Shown: positions 40,553 to 54,552 of the stretch, one piece after another
How the letters are laid out: the number at the start of each line of letters is the position of its first letter
Position numbering within the stretch: the first letter of the stretch is position 1
Assembly (NCBI RefSeq): GCF_900090045.1
Contig: NC_041784.1
Span: forward strand, 2,024,001 to 2,088,000
Reading direction: 5' to 3'
Length of the DNA stretch: 64,000 nucleotides
Source of the DNA: Plasmodium malariae
Lineage: Eukaryota; Apicomplexa; Aconoidasida; Haemosporida; Plasmodiidae
Position numbers and translations under genes: made by a program
The notes under the pieces: model-generated
Databases searched by the model: none
What the model was told of the DNA's origin: nothing
The model's input: only the letters and a program-made list of their open reading frames with translations

Positions 40553-43540
40553 ACTTCATTTTATTAGTATTATATAGAATATTAAATGATTTATTTTAAA
40601 TATATTAAAAATAATTCAAAATTTAGTTAGACTTACATGCTATTAATTATCCAAAATTAAGAAAAACAAGAATAAAAGTAGCATAACTAAAATATTTTCA
40701 TTTTTCTTTTTAACTTTTTATAGTTTTTTGTGTGTATTTTTGGAATACTTTTTAATAATATTATTAATTGAACTTTTTTATAATACCTCTTTTTTATTTA
40801 ATTTACTTTTTTTAAATAACTACAATCTTAGCGGACACTAAAGTTATTTCTTATATATAAAAAAATATATTTGATTTTGATGTTTAGTAATAATTTAAAG
40901 CTCTAATATACTATGAATTGTAATAGTATATTTGAGGGATATTTCTATATATTTTAATTTTACTCATGATATAGTTTAATAAGTTCATTTAGTGACTTGT
41001 TAAAGCTTAATATATATGAAATATACTATAGTTATATTTAATATAAAAATAATTTGAATTCATAGATACAATGTATAAATTTAGAACAAGTAAATTAGCA
41101 AATATAACAGTATCTATATGAACTTTTAAAATACAACCTTGATGTTACTCATAAAATAATAATTTTTAGATTAGTTCATTTTTCTAAAAATAAATGTATA
41201 GAAAATTAAGATTAAAGATTATGTTATCATCTATGTAAAAATGTTTTGAATTTTAAATAATATTTATATATTATTATTTTATCTTATATTTTGTGTAATA
41301 TCATATTCCGCCTGGTGCGTACTCCTTTTATATATATAAGATGAAATTAATGAATATTCTGAACCCTAAATTATATAAGACTTTTACTAAATTTATAGTT
41401 AATTAAATTTGAATATTAAAATGTTAAGGAAACGTTTTATTAATATAATATATATTATTTATTAGAGGAATATATTATAAATTTAAGTAAGAAAATAAAC
41501 TAAAAAAACTTTATTTTAAAAAATGTTAATACAATTGGTTGTATGAAAAAAAAAAAAATAAATAAACATGAAATCTTAAGTATTATACATGAAAATTAAA
41601 CCAAGTGTCCTGAAAAATTATATATAACTATTGTTAGTTGTTATCAGTGTAAATAAAAATTTAATTGAAGTTTCTTTATAAACTGTTATATAAATACATT
41701 TTTATTATTACATTTTTCAATATTAATAAAAAATCTTTATCATATTTTTATGTAAATAATATAAATGAAAGAAACAAAAAAAAGTTGAGAAAAATAAATA
41801 TTCCATAGAATCTTTAAGAATATTATCAAATTAGCATAATGTCTTTATTGTAAAATATATAACTTACATTTTTATAATTTATTTCATAATAAAAATAGAG
41901 TCTTGCTTTCTTGTGCAAGTGTTATATATTAAAATTTTTTTTATGTAAAAATGTTTGTATAACTCATTAACATATATATTCATAAAATAATAACAGCGTT
42001 CAAATGATACTAAACAAGTGTTACGCATTATTTTAAAGTATGTGAATAAAATTCAATGAAACGTGAATATAATTATATCAATTTCTGAGAACTGTTTAAG
42101 TAATTCAAATGAAATATTATAACGTAATAATTATATTAGATTTTTTCATTTTTACAAATTTATTAATTTTTATTATTATTATTTTAAAATATTAATATAA
42201 ACTTTCGATGATTATTATTTTTTTTTTATTAGTTATAATATTTTTTTGAGTATAATAAATATATTATTATTATCCCCTATATTATAAATTAACAAAGAGT
42301 AAAATTAATGGAATGTAAAATAAATTTCTTTTTACAAGAATTTTTTATATTATATGAAATAATAACTATTTATACTTTACCGTAGATATAAGTTTTTAAT
42401 GGTGTGTATTTTAATAATATAAAATATTATTAGTTTTTTTTAAATTATTGCATATGAAAAATTAGTAAATTATCTATATTCTTATATTTTTCTTTTTATC
42501 ATCTTTTTTTATAATTTAAATATGTATTCTTTTTGTAATTTTCATTTGTAATTAAATATGTCTAAAAATATTTTTGTAATTATTGAATTTCTTACAATGC
42601 TTATATAATAAATTTATTTTTATCTTCTTTTTTTCTTTTTTATCATATTAATATTTCATAAACGTATATTTGTTTTACCTTTTTAAAAGGAAAGAAAAAT
42701 ATAAAATTTATGAGTTATAAGCTTATTTTTAAATAAAAATAAATTATATATAAATTTAGATACAAATAATAATATCGTAAAAAATTTATATAAAAATTTA
42801 ATACTTATTCTATAGAACTTATAATATACATATTCCAAGATATTTTGCGAACTATAAATTTTATTAATATATAAATTATTATAAAAGAATATTTTTTGTT
42901 TTTTATATAGATACTAATGTATACCTTACGTAACAAAAAATATTATTGGTAACTTCATTTTTTTTTCTATTATGGTTTATGTAATAATAATTGATAATAA
43001 TTAATTGTAACACGAAACGCCACAAAAGAAGCATGAACTATAATTGAATTATTATTTAGAGACAACATAAATCTTCATGAAATCTTTTTGAATATATTTG
43101 AGTATATATTATATAAATGCTATATTTCGTTTTATTTAAACACAAACTTTTTATCAGTAATTAAATAATTTTTGACTTCATCTTATATAATCTTTTGCTC
43201 CTCAGTATTATATTTTTTTTGAAACTATTATTAATTAATTTTGTCCATTTACCATTGAACACTTAATCATAATATTTTTAAATTAATCATTTATATATAT
43301 TTTAATCATTTTCATAATAATTTTTCTTTTTGTTTCTTATAGTTATAATATACATTAATTACACTAAATCAATTTTTAGTTTATTTTGAGCTATATATAT
43401 ATATATATATTAAATTTATTTGTTATAAAAAAGATAAATCAAAAATAATAATATAAAAAGTTGCTTCTATATTATACAGTAATTAAAATATTATTAATAT
43501 TTTTATTAATCCATATATTATAGTATTTAATCGTTATACA
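40553..43540. other. Intergenic AT-rich stretch
   Basis: No gene seen. The conserved fam upstream element is not recognisable before the pseudogene at 43541. An (AT)9 tract lies at 43392-43410. Confidence 0.45.
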
Positions 43541-44375
43541 ATGAAACAGAATTATAAGTCTCTCTCTTTTATTAAAATTGTGGCTTTTACCCTTTAAATT
43601 TCTATATAGCCTTATAACTATAATATGGTATTATAATAATGTTTCATTTTATTGTTTAATTGTTTTTTTTTGTTTTTGCTTCATATTTTATTTTTTGAAA
43701 ATAATATTTTCTTGCTATGGAAACATCATCATTGTAAATAATAAATGTTTAAATTTTTACTCATAGAACTGTTGTGAAAAATTGTTGGATAATAAGTATA
43801 AGCTAGAACGTTACCTAGATTTAACATCTAATTGAATACTAGCATATATTTTAGTAAAAGCGAAATATAATAAATTTATATATAAAATTAACGATAGCAC
43901 AGAATCAGAAAGGACAAAATTAAAAAATTGCTTATTAAATATGAAGGAACTAGATGAAGTAGCTCAGAAAAAGAATCATTTTTTACTAAATAGAATAGAT
44001 ACATTCTTTGAAAAACAAAATATTTAATCTATTAGATTCTATATATAAATTATGAATACCGAAAATATTAGTAATAGGACCACATGAATGATTATATGTA
44101 GAAAGATAGCTTTAAGAGTTACTACAACTCTATTAGTTTTATTGACTGTGTTAGCAGTAGTCTTAATATCATTTTGTGTAATTTTTATGTTTGCTTCTTT
44201 GAATAAAAACGCTGTTTAGAGCTATGTATTTTATGTTTTCATAGCACTAGTGATATATTCATTATTTATTGTATTATTGGCTGTTTTCATTGTATTAAGT
44301 ATTGTTTATACATTAAAAAAAATTGAAAAATATAAAATGATAAAAGCGAATAATCTCAAAATTTGCTTTAGTTAG
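43541..44375 (+). pseudogene. Divergent two-transmembrane exported-protein pseudogene (fam-like), nonsense-only exon 2
   Basis: Exon 1 starts at ATG 43541 with a fam-like signal (SLSFIKIVAFTL). It is about 13 bp longer than the usual 87 bp, which puts it out of frame with an in-frame TAA. Exon 2 (43767-44375, after a CTCATAG acceptor) keeps one continuous frame but has five internal stops: TGA 43833, TAA 44025, TAA 44046, TGA 44085, TAG 44217. The final stop is TAG 44373. Visible features are ENKYKLERYLD-like opening residues, a Lys/Asn-rich helical body (ESERTKLKNCLLNMKELDEV), two hydrophobic segments (about 44105-44200 and 44225-44310) and a basic tail (LKKIEKYKMIKANN). The first stop sits at exon 2 codon 23, exactly where intact fam genes encode the PEXEL-like Arg, and is followed by ILA. 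The body is unlike both fam types here. Confidence 0.75.
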
Positions 44376-47300
44376 TTAATTTACTTTGTAAGGAAAAATC
44401 TAATAAGTAATAAAATGATATCTTGTATCCTTAAAAATATAACTACCATAAAAAAGTGCAAATACAATTAACTAATTTATATAATTGCACCTACGTATAC
44501 ATGGATATTTTGATATAAAAATATGTATTCTATATCCATAGTGAATTGTGTTTTACCTTATACATTTGTGTTTAAAGGAATTTTTTGTATATAATTTAAT
44601 ATATTGAAACAAAATAAGAATAATAATATAATTACGTTGTTTTAAAAATATATATATGTTTTATAAATTCATATAAAAAAATGTAGCTAGTATAACTCTG
44701 TTAAATGAGTGATGAAAATTATGCTGATACCTTAATAAATGCTCTTATTTTGTTATCCTTTCTTTTACTTTTTCATGGTATAAACTATGTGGTAATTTAA
44801 ATATAACAAATATATAAAGTGTTTCAAATTAATTGTAAATCTCTTTTTTTGTATATAATAGAATAAAATAAGTATGTTCTTTTTTGTTTTTATAATAATA
44901 AAATTTAATTAATATTTATTATAAATGGTATTATAATAAATACATTATAATTCTTATTTACTAAAAATACCTTTTTAATATATGTTTAAATTTTTGAATG
45001 TTTTATGAATTAAACTATATATATGTTAAAATGGAGTTAATAATAAAGTAACAAAAAAATAGATATTTTTTTTTGTATAACCCAATAAGTACGAGTAAAT
45101 AATTATTATTATATTTATTATATTATGGATATATTAAGAAAAAATGAAATTTCCAAAATAAGGAATTAAAAGAAAAATTTTAAATTGAAAGTGTGCTACA
45201 TTTTTATACAGTTAAATTTTTACTTTTTTATTTAAATGCTTAAAACAATATTTAAAATATACAAATATAAAAAATTCTACTTATATATTAAATATAGTAG
45301 TCCATATATTAATACAATATATTCATTTCTACTAACCTAATTTATGAATTTGTTTCTTATTATAAAGTTAATAATGAATAGTTTTATTTACATAATAATG
45401 ATACTCGCAAGTTAGGTAATAAACATATTAGGATATGGTGGGAAATTTTATTATTATGCAAAAGAAAAGTATTAAGTCGAAAATTATAAATTAATTGAAA
45501 GTATATATGTAAATTTTTAGTGAAAAATATCTGGCAATTGCATTTACCTTGTGAAAAATGTATGTAATAATAGACGAAAGTATAAACGAATACTGTAATA
45601 TTATAAAATTAAAATTGTATGTGTTTATTTAACATTTAAATATAAAAATTAAAAAAAAATAATAAAAATATATAATAAAAAATGATACATGAATTTTTAT
45701 TTTATTTCCCTTAATTTAATGATGACTGTAAAATATATTGTTCTTATAAGATAAATTATTATTAAAATTTTTATATATTAATTTTCAATTTTTGTATTGA
45801 CAAATATTGGTAAATATATAAAGAAGGGTTAGTTGTTATAATCATAATAAAATGTACAACAAAAAGTTTTTTATTAATCCAATATACTTAGTAAATATTT
45901 TCACGTTTATTTAATTTACATTGTATCGATTAAATTTTAAAGAACGGTTTAACGAATATTTAATTATTAAAAAATATAATATTAATTATTATTTTTATAT
46001 ATGAATAAAAAAATCAAACTTGAATAAACTAAGGTTAATTTTTGTATAAGTTTCTATTTTGAAATACATATACTAGTGTAAAACCTTCTTTATTATGCTA
46101 ATAAAAATGTTATAAATAGTTATGTTGTTGTACTCATACTAACTGATGTGCACTAAACTTAATGTTTTCTTTTCAATTTTAATTTAATTTTTTTTAATTT
46201 ATGGTTATTCCTAATAATTATGATAAAATAGAATTAAAAAAAAAGTTTTTGCATGATAGAACAAATTTTTATGTTGAATAATTCTAGTATATCTTTAAAC
46301 TTTTTGAATTACTCTATTAAAATAAATCCCTTTAATTTTTATAATAAATATTGAAGGAAGATTCACAGATTCTATAAAATTTTTAAACATGTTCGAAGGT
46401 ATAAAAAAAAATAAAAAATGATAACATGAGATTATTATTTAATGGAGGTAAATTTTAAGCTAAAACAAAATTTATGCACTTTATATAATATTATTTAATA
46501 TTTTTTTTTTAAATATATTTTGCGTTATAATATATTGAAGGAATTTATCTAAGTAGGATAAAATGTATATATTTTTGCATTAAATGAATTATGGATCATA
46601 TGTATAGATATCTATCTGGAGTATATAAAATATGATAATACTATGATTTAATGTTATGTGAAAAGATACTGTTTAGACAGCAAACATCATTATGAATGAT
46701 ATAATTATTTTTATAACTTAATACATTTAAAGAATTATCAAATTTCAAGTTATATATATAATCATATGAATGATTTTAGGTAAAATAATACTTCAATAAA
46801 ATAAGAAAAAAGACAAAAAAGATAAATTTTTATGAAATTTAATGAAACCTTTAAAATGATATATAAATTATGTTTATTAAAAATGACTTTATGTAGACTA
46901 CTTTTTGAATGAGAAGTAGAATTTTAAAAATATATGGGTATTAAAAAAATAATTTAAAATTTATATTTGAAGTTAAGACTACAGAGATTACTTATTCAGC
47001 GTTACAACCTTTGATGCCATAAATAGATATATTCTCATAAGAATTATGAAATCAAATCTTTTTGCATATAATATATTTAAAAGTGGAAAAATGTATATGT
47101 AATATACATTATTTAAATTTTTGATGAATATATAGAAAAAAGAAAATTCAACGATATTGAAGTTAAGAATTCCATAATTATACAAAAAGTTAGAAAATAG
47201 GTGATATAATAAATGTATATACGAAACAATATTATAAAAGTGTTATTTTTAAAGATGTAATAATATGCGTTAATTCTAAGAAATATATAATTTTATATTA

Positions 47301-48003
47301 ATAATATATGTAAATTATAGCTTATGCGAATATTTACGTAAAAAAAGAGAATCTTTGTTGAGGTATGTTTGTACAGTACATAAGAAAACATAATTCAGAA
47401 GAAGAAAAAATAAAAAAAATACTATATTTTACTATATAAATAAATAAAGTTATCGAATAGTTACATTTCATATATTTTATATACTCATAAGTATTAATTA
47501 ATAATACAAAAATATTTTTAAAAATTAAAACGAATAAGAACTTTGTATATATTAAATGAAAAATATGATTTAATTTAATATAATTAATGGGATTTTTAGT
47601 ATTTTCTATACATGCGATATTAATGTTTTTGATACAAATATACTTAAAAAAATATATATATTATATATAAATCTGTGGAAAGTATATTTTTAGATAAAAC
47701 ATAAAACATAAATAATTTGAACCAATAACTAAAATATAAATAATTTTCTCATATTATGAGATATGTATAATTATGATAAATCATTTTGGTAAGATTAAAT
47801 ATGAAAAAATAAAGAATTCTAATATTATATAATTTTACTAAGGCGTAAATTTTTTTACTATAAAGCATACAAAATTTTATGCACACTTAAATTACTGTAA
47901 TAAGTTAAAAAATTTTAAAGTTTAATTGTTCATAGTGAATATTTTTTTATACTTATCAATGGATTTAGATTTATCTATTAAATAATTTTATATATATTAC
48001 TTA
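44376..48003. other. Intergenic AT-rich stretch, no gene seen
   Basis: The minus-strand frame 46988-47185 is a low-complexity chance product. No other structure was recognised. Confidence 0.45.
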
Positions 48004-48092
48004 ACCAGCGCCAACAGTACTGCTACTTACCTTGCGGAAGTATACATATACTCTCAACCGTAGGTGATCTACAGAAGTAGGAAATTGTAAGA
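48004..48092. other. Compact GC-richer island of unknown nature
   Basis: About 90 bp with clearly higher GC than the flanks (for example CAGCGCCAACAGTACTGCTA and CTCAACCGTAGGTGATCTAC). On the plus strand a frame reads TSANSTATYLAEVYIYSQP before a stop. On the minus strand a pyrimidine-rich acceptor-like TTCTGTAG precedes a 20-codon frame, which could be a 3' exon of the minus-strand gene at 48324-48688. A third possibility is a piece of organellar or other structured RNA sequence. I cannot decide between these. Confidence 0.35.
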
Positions 48093-48323
48093 AAAAAAAT
48101 AATACAAAATATAATTAGAGTAAATAATAATATTATTTTTTTATGAAATTTTTTTTTTTTATATAAATGAAGAATATACTTGATGTTTTTTTCTTAAATA
48201 TAAATGATTTCTGACTATATTTTGGTGTTTAAAATAATGATGATTAATGCTTGAGCTGTTTCGAAATAAACTTGATTTATTCTTTGAGTCTATCTTTTTT
48301 TAAGATGCATATGTGTTTTTATG

Positions 48324-48688
48324 TTATTCAACATTATCATAATGTTTTATATTATATTTTTTTTTTATTTTATGTTGAGAGTTGGGTAAATCATGTTGTT
48401 TTGGAAATTTCGTATATTGCATTAAATTATTAAATTTTTGATCAGAAATATCGCGTTGCATTAAACCAATAAATCTTTTTCGAAAAGTGTTATAATCTTC
48501 CAATGAATTTAGTCTTTCTCGTAAGGAATCATTACTTTGATGCAATGAATCATTTATTCTATTTTTTGATATTTCAATTTTACTATTTTCTGCTACTTCT
48601 GTTTCACTACTTAGTAACCTTCTGAACCTTACGTTGAATGTGTGATTTCCGTCGTATCCATTTTCCCATGATTTGCTATGGATGGTAA
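48324..48688 (-). CDS. Putative exported protein, main exon (5' end unresolved)
   Basis: On the minus strand a frame of about 121 codons opens after a good acceptor (TTCATTTCTAG, AG at 48690-48689) and ends with TAA at 48324. It encodes RFRRLLSSETEV near its start, close to a PEXEL but with an extra residue (RxLxxE). A charged helical body follows, with two related LMQ segments (FRKRFIGLMQRD and QKFNNLMQYTKF) and a Lys-rich end. A signal-like hydrophobic stretch (ILTFFTEAIIFFILIC) lies upstream at about 48900-48840 on the same strand and could be exon 1, but I find no in-frame ATG, so the gene may be 5'-damaged. The open frame continuing upstream to 48719 is presumably intron. The composition is clearly coding, but the family is not recognised. 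The nearby 48251-48433 plus-strand frame is antisense. Confidence 0.5.
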
Positions 48689-48900
48689 CTAGAAATGAAG
48701 ATGAATATTCAGCATTCAAATATAATATTTTATATATTATTTGAATAGAGATTTATTCTCGTAAAAAAAATTAAAAAAAAAAACAAAGAAAAAACATAGT
48801 ATATATATAATGATTATAGTACTTCATCAACATATTTCCTAGTACATATTAAAATGAAGAATATAATAGCTTCAGTAAAAAAGGTAAGAATATTTGTATT

Positions 48901-51900
48901 TTGTTGTATAATGAATTCTTTTAATGTTGATAAAACTTTTGCAATAATTAATATACTACTTATAAATAATATTTTTCATAATAGTATGTAAATGCTTGAT
49001 TTATATTTTACTTTAATTGTTTTTTATTATGTCAATAAAAAAAAACTTTATATTTTCTTTTAAAAAAGTATAATTTTAGCATGCACTGAAGAAGAAAAAA
49101 ATATATATAATTAAAAATAAAATTTAAGAGTTTTATTTATAATTGTTATTAATATTACTAAAATAAAATTAATTTAATTGAATTTATTAAATTTTAAGAG
49201 TATAAAATTGTATGAAAATTATAACTGAATAACATACAACTTATTTAAAAAAAAAAAGTTATAAATACTATACATAGATAAAATATTTAATTAATGATAT
49301 ATTAGAGGATAAAATCCTAGCAGTAAAATTTGCATTAGTATATATGCAAAAAATACTTTTAGAACAATTTTGTTTAAATCTGTTGTTAGATGATGAATAA
49401 TAAAAGCTTATTTATAGATTATATACTAATTATGCTGAAATGTTTTTTACAAATATTTTGATAAATATTATTAGTAGACAAAGAAGAGTATACATAAACT
49501 TAACAAAATTATAATATATTATATTAGTTTACGTATATGTATACTATTAATTTTGATTACAGTTGGACATTAATTAATAATAACTATATTTAAGTAATAT
49601 AATTATATAACAAATACTTATTTTTACTTTATAAAATAAAAAATATTAAAAAATTTTACTCTGTATTAGCATTTATCACTATTCTCTATTTATTTCTTGA
49701 AGGGGACATATATTAATATATATAGTCAACAATTTTAATAATATAATTCTAAAAAGAATATTAAAATTATAAAATATATGAACTTATTATACTTTGTTGT
49801 ATGAAGAATCCAACAATGAAATCAAGTAGGGATATAGTAAGAAAACCAAAATAAATAAATAATACAATATCCTTTTATAACGTACATTTTTTCTCTCAAC
49901 ATTTTGCTCGTATTATATTTGTACATTATTTAATTTTTTGCAGTTTTTGTAATTCTAAAATATTATTTTTATTTTAAATTTGTTTTTTTTATTTTATTAG
50001 TTTATATCGTTTTTGTTAAATAATTTTGTAATTATTAATTCAATACGAGGATCCTCAGAAAAAAAAATTTATGAAATCAATAGAAATATTTTTTAAAAAT
50101 ATTTTAAAAAAAATTTCATGGAATGAATCTTATTTAATAAAATTAAAATTCGAAAAAAAAAAAGGAAAGGAAAAAAAAAAGTTTTTTATTATGTTTATAT
50201 AAAATATTTTATTTATTCACTTTATTTCTTTATTTACTATTTTATCTATATGTGTGATTTTTTTTTTTTTTTCACGTTCTTTTTATATTTATTTTTTTAA
50301 TATGTCATGAAAATAATAGCTTGGTGCAGGAATTGAATATTACATTTATTTAAATTTGATACAAAATTAATAACAATTTATATAATTTATTGAAGTTTTT
50401 TTTATAGTACAATAAATATATTATGTATTTTTGTTTCTTTTCTTTCTTAAAATATAACATATAATATTAAAATATATATGTTCAGTATGTAAATCATTGA
50501 TATAATATAAACTAATAGAAATACTTCAAGAATTAAAAGAAACCCACAAAAAAAATATATAATTAAATGTAATTATATTTAAGAAAGTATAGTTGTTTAT
50601 GTAACAAATTATATTTTTCTTTTATTTATTTAACATGTATAAACCCCGAATGTAAGAAATGTGGAATATATTATTAAAATAAGGCACTTACATATTTAAA
50701 TTCTTAGTTAATGTTATTTCTTAGTAGAGTTCATAATTATCTATATGTTATAATAGGGAGTAAGTCCTTAATAATAAAATAGCTTCAAACTAATATAAAA
50801 TATATTGTTTTGATGATAAATATATTTTTATTTTAAGCATATTCTTTTAGTTATGCAAATAAATATAGAGCACCATCATGCTATAAAAAAAAACTTGTTA
50901 TATATTTAATTGTAATGAACATGAAATAAATTATATTTACCTAAATTATTGTAATGTAAAATATGTGATACTATTGTTATGTTTAATTAAAACGGATTAA
51001 TTCTATTGGATTAAAAAATTTCGTTCTATATATAATAGGTTTAATATCAAATTCTATATCTCGAGCATTGATATTTCAAATTTTGATTCCATATTTTAAC
51101 GAATATCTGTCTACTTAGTTATTATAGTATCAAAATTATAATATTTGTATTACTACTACATTAGTTTATAACGTATTTTTATTATTACAAATTATTAGGC
51201 AATACAAAGAACCTTTTATATTTCACCGTATATAGTTATAATGTTATACATATTTATTTATTTAATTGTTTTTACATATATTATGTGGATGAATTATTGG
51301 TAATACATATCATACGTCCTAACTATGCTAAGCTTGAGTAATAACATTCATATTATTAATTAATATTTATATATTTTTAAACAATAGCTCCATGTTCTTA
51401 GTGAAATAAAATATTTTTACAAAAGAATTAGTATTTGATTTAGAGTCGTTCTTTTTACCTCACTAAAATAGTTAACACGTGTCTTTATATAAGAACTTTA
51501 TATAATTTACTTAGAATCATACCAAGTTCAATCCTATTAATTTGCAATATCATTATTATAAAATTTTATTTCATAATTTTTGTTTTCTGTAATTTTTTAA
51601 AACACACTTAAGCTAACATGTACAGTTATTTATTTTATATTATCAATGATTATTATAATTGAACAGTTATAAATTAGTATTATTTGATGCATAATATGCT
51701 GTATAATGCATCGTATTACTTATGTATATATGGTAATTTTCATAACAATGACTAGTTAATTGATTATTTTGTTCAAACAAATATTTAAAATTTTTTTAAT
51801 TTTTTTTATTGAAAGCAATATCATTCTACAGATCGAGTAAAATAGTATTTAAAAACACATATTTGTAAATACAGCATTATTATAGCTGTAATTCATTGTC

Positions 51901-54119
51901 TTAATTAATTAAAGAGTATGTAGGAGAGCATCATTATTTTTAATTAAAATAATTTATAGTTTTAAAAAAAGAAATAATATGTAAAATAATATAGTAAATG
52001 TTTATGCAATTACTGGAAATTGGTAGATGAACTCTTGCTAAGTATCACTCGAATATATTTCTCGTGGGTATATAACTCATGTGAAGGTCTTATAAAATAT
52101 GAGATTCATTGAAATTCAGGAACTTCGCGTATCAAGTTAACAAATTTTAAAAATAGTCAATTTTTGCAGTTGTTTAATATTTTTGAGTATTATATTTGAA
52201 GATTTGAATTTTTTTACAAACATTATTGCTTTTTTGTGTAATATATGTATATATAGTTTATTATTTAATCAATCTTACTGACTTCCAGTCTGTAAGGACG
52301 GCATATATTGGCTAAAAATTAAGAACTCTTTAAAAATAGTGAAGAAAATAATTTTTATTAAAAATATACAGAAAAAAAAAATTTTCAGCAGTTTTTCCTT
52401 CTTGTAAAACAAAAAATATAGATATACTTTAGTAAATTATAATTGCATCCACATAAACCATATATTTCATTGTACAAAAATTGAGCATTTAAATGAACAT
52501 TTTATTGTTGTATGTATTTTATTATATAGCTAGTGTAAATGTAAAAATAATGCTTTGAAGTTTAATATTATTTTATATTTAACTAATTTTATTTTTATAT
52601 ATTAAACACCAATAATGTTTTTTATTAAATATAATATACACAATATAAAAGATATCTAAAATTTATATATATATATAGGCACAATTTACTTATTGTGGAT
52701 ATATTTAATGAGGAGATAATTAAATTTATAAAGGAAATGAAAATATTTATATTTTATTTATTAATTAAAAATAAAAAATAAATAATTTGAAAGAACATAG
52801 GTTTATATTTTAAATAAAAGTTAAGAAAAAATGAATGTTGCTAAAATTTTAAAAGCTTATTTGTAAATAAAATTTTAGAATGTCTTTACTATAAAATACA
52901 ATCGTATTACTTAATTCATTTTATAAGTTATACATATATTATTATGAATATTTAAATTAATTTGAATTACAAATTATATATAAATATTAATTGTTCATAA
53001 AAAAGTGAAACGAACAATTGCGTGGAGTCCAAAAAGAAACTAAGAACAGGGCTGTATAAATACTATCACTGGTATTGTATATTTGTTAAAACAATGAAAA
53101 TATAATAACTATAGTTTTTGTAAATATATTATTTCTGTAATTTATAAATGTATTTAAAATTTATCAATATTTTTCTCTTTTTTAATTATTCCCTTGAATC
53201 ATATATCTACTTATGAATAACAACATAAAATTATATCTAAGATGATTACATTAATTTTAGGTATATAATTTTTATAATTATGATATTATTATATATAAAA
53301 AATATAAAAATAAAAATTTTTTGTTATAATTTATTTTAGTTGCTAAAAGTATTTTTAATAAAATATTAATTATTTATATCTTTATGTCGATGTATTATGC
53401 TTCATGTCTGAAACATATTCCCAACAGTATTTTTAAAAGAATAAATAAAAGACAATATATTTTTTGTGAAATCCTAAGTAAACAAATTAGTAAATCACGT
53501 ATTATAGTATATTATGTTGACATTCGTTCTAAATTGTTAGTACATGTTGTATTCTGAATATTATTTGTGAATTTATTTCATTTGTCATATTTTCAAATTA
53601 AAGAAATTATATATAATATTTCTATACTATTATTTATTTTAATCTCTTTTTATGTTTTTACATTATATTAATATTAATTTTAAATATATATAATTAATTA
53701 AAAAAAAATTAAAAATATTTGTAGATAAATGTATCGAATTTTAATTTAAATATAACATTATAAATTAAACATAATTGAAACATGTAATTTTCAAAAATTA
53801 TGATATCAAAATAAACAATAAGTCCTTATTTGCTTTTAGAATCATATTTCTTTTTGTATTACCTAGTTCAATGTAAATTTTACTCTTTTAAAAAATTATA
53901 CTTAATAAAATATTGCATATACTTAAAGGCGAATTAATGTATTTGTTATAATTAACATAACATGATGAATTTTTTTTTATTATTAACATTATTATATTGT
54001 AATAATTAATAATTATTTAAAATTAATAGTTTTTCCAAAGTACAAAGTTTATAAAATTAGAATTATTAATATAACAATAATGTTAATGTTTGTAGTGATT
54101 ATCATAATAGATAGAGGAA
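48901..54119. other. Long intergenic AT-rich stretch, no gene seen
   Basis: No signal exon or open coding frame was found. A mildly GC-richer zone lies at about 52020-52140 and another at about 52280-52310 (ACTTCCAGTCTGTAAGGACG); neither folds into a recognised RNA. Long T runs lie at about 50258 and 50403. The right end carries the shared upstream element of the gene at 54553. Confidence 0.45.
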
Positions 54120-54310
54120 TATATAATATGTTATATACGTTCTATATTCTATATAGTAGATAGGCTTAACATTTGTATATAACAAGAAATTACATATTTA
54201 TCTCTTAGTTTATTCTTAAAATAATTAATATAAATATCATTTAATTAGTGAACTATATTAAATAATTAAATTATATATTTTAAATATTCTTGAAAGTATT
54301 CAAATCATTA
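54120..54310 (+). promoter_or_regulatory. Conserved upstream element of the fam gene cassettes (copy 4)
   Basis: GTTCTATATTCTATATAGTA about 410 bp before the ATG at 54553, then ATTTAATTAGTGAACTATAT and TTATATATTTTAAATATTCT about 100 bp further on. The order and spacing are the same as in copies 1, 3 and 5. Confidence 0.5.
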
Positions 54311-54552
54311 TTTCTTTAAATAACCTTATGACAAATATTACATACTATATTTTTAAGTTGACTTTTCTTTGTAGTTGACGCAAAGTAAAATGTAGTGATA
54401 TTTATTTTTTTTATTTTTTAAGAGAAAAAATAATAATAACAAAAAAAATATTTAATGAATTGTTACAGTATCGTTTTCTGTCAAAATCATATTATATTAT
54501 TTATAATCATTTTTTTTTTTTTTAATATATTAGAATATTAAAATTCTAAATA

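Noticed and set aside
43578..43766. 62-codon hydrophobic plus-strand frame
   Set aside because: Read-through from the decayed signal exon into the T-rich intron of the 43541 pseudogene.
52020..52310. GC-richer zones considered as snoRNA (TGATGA-like box)
   Set aside because: No paired C/D boxes with terminal stem and no H/ACA arrangement visible.
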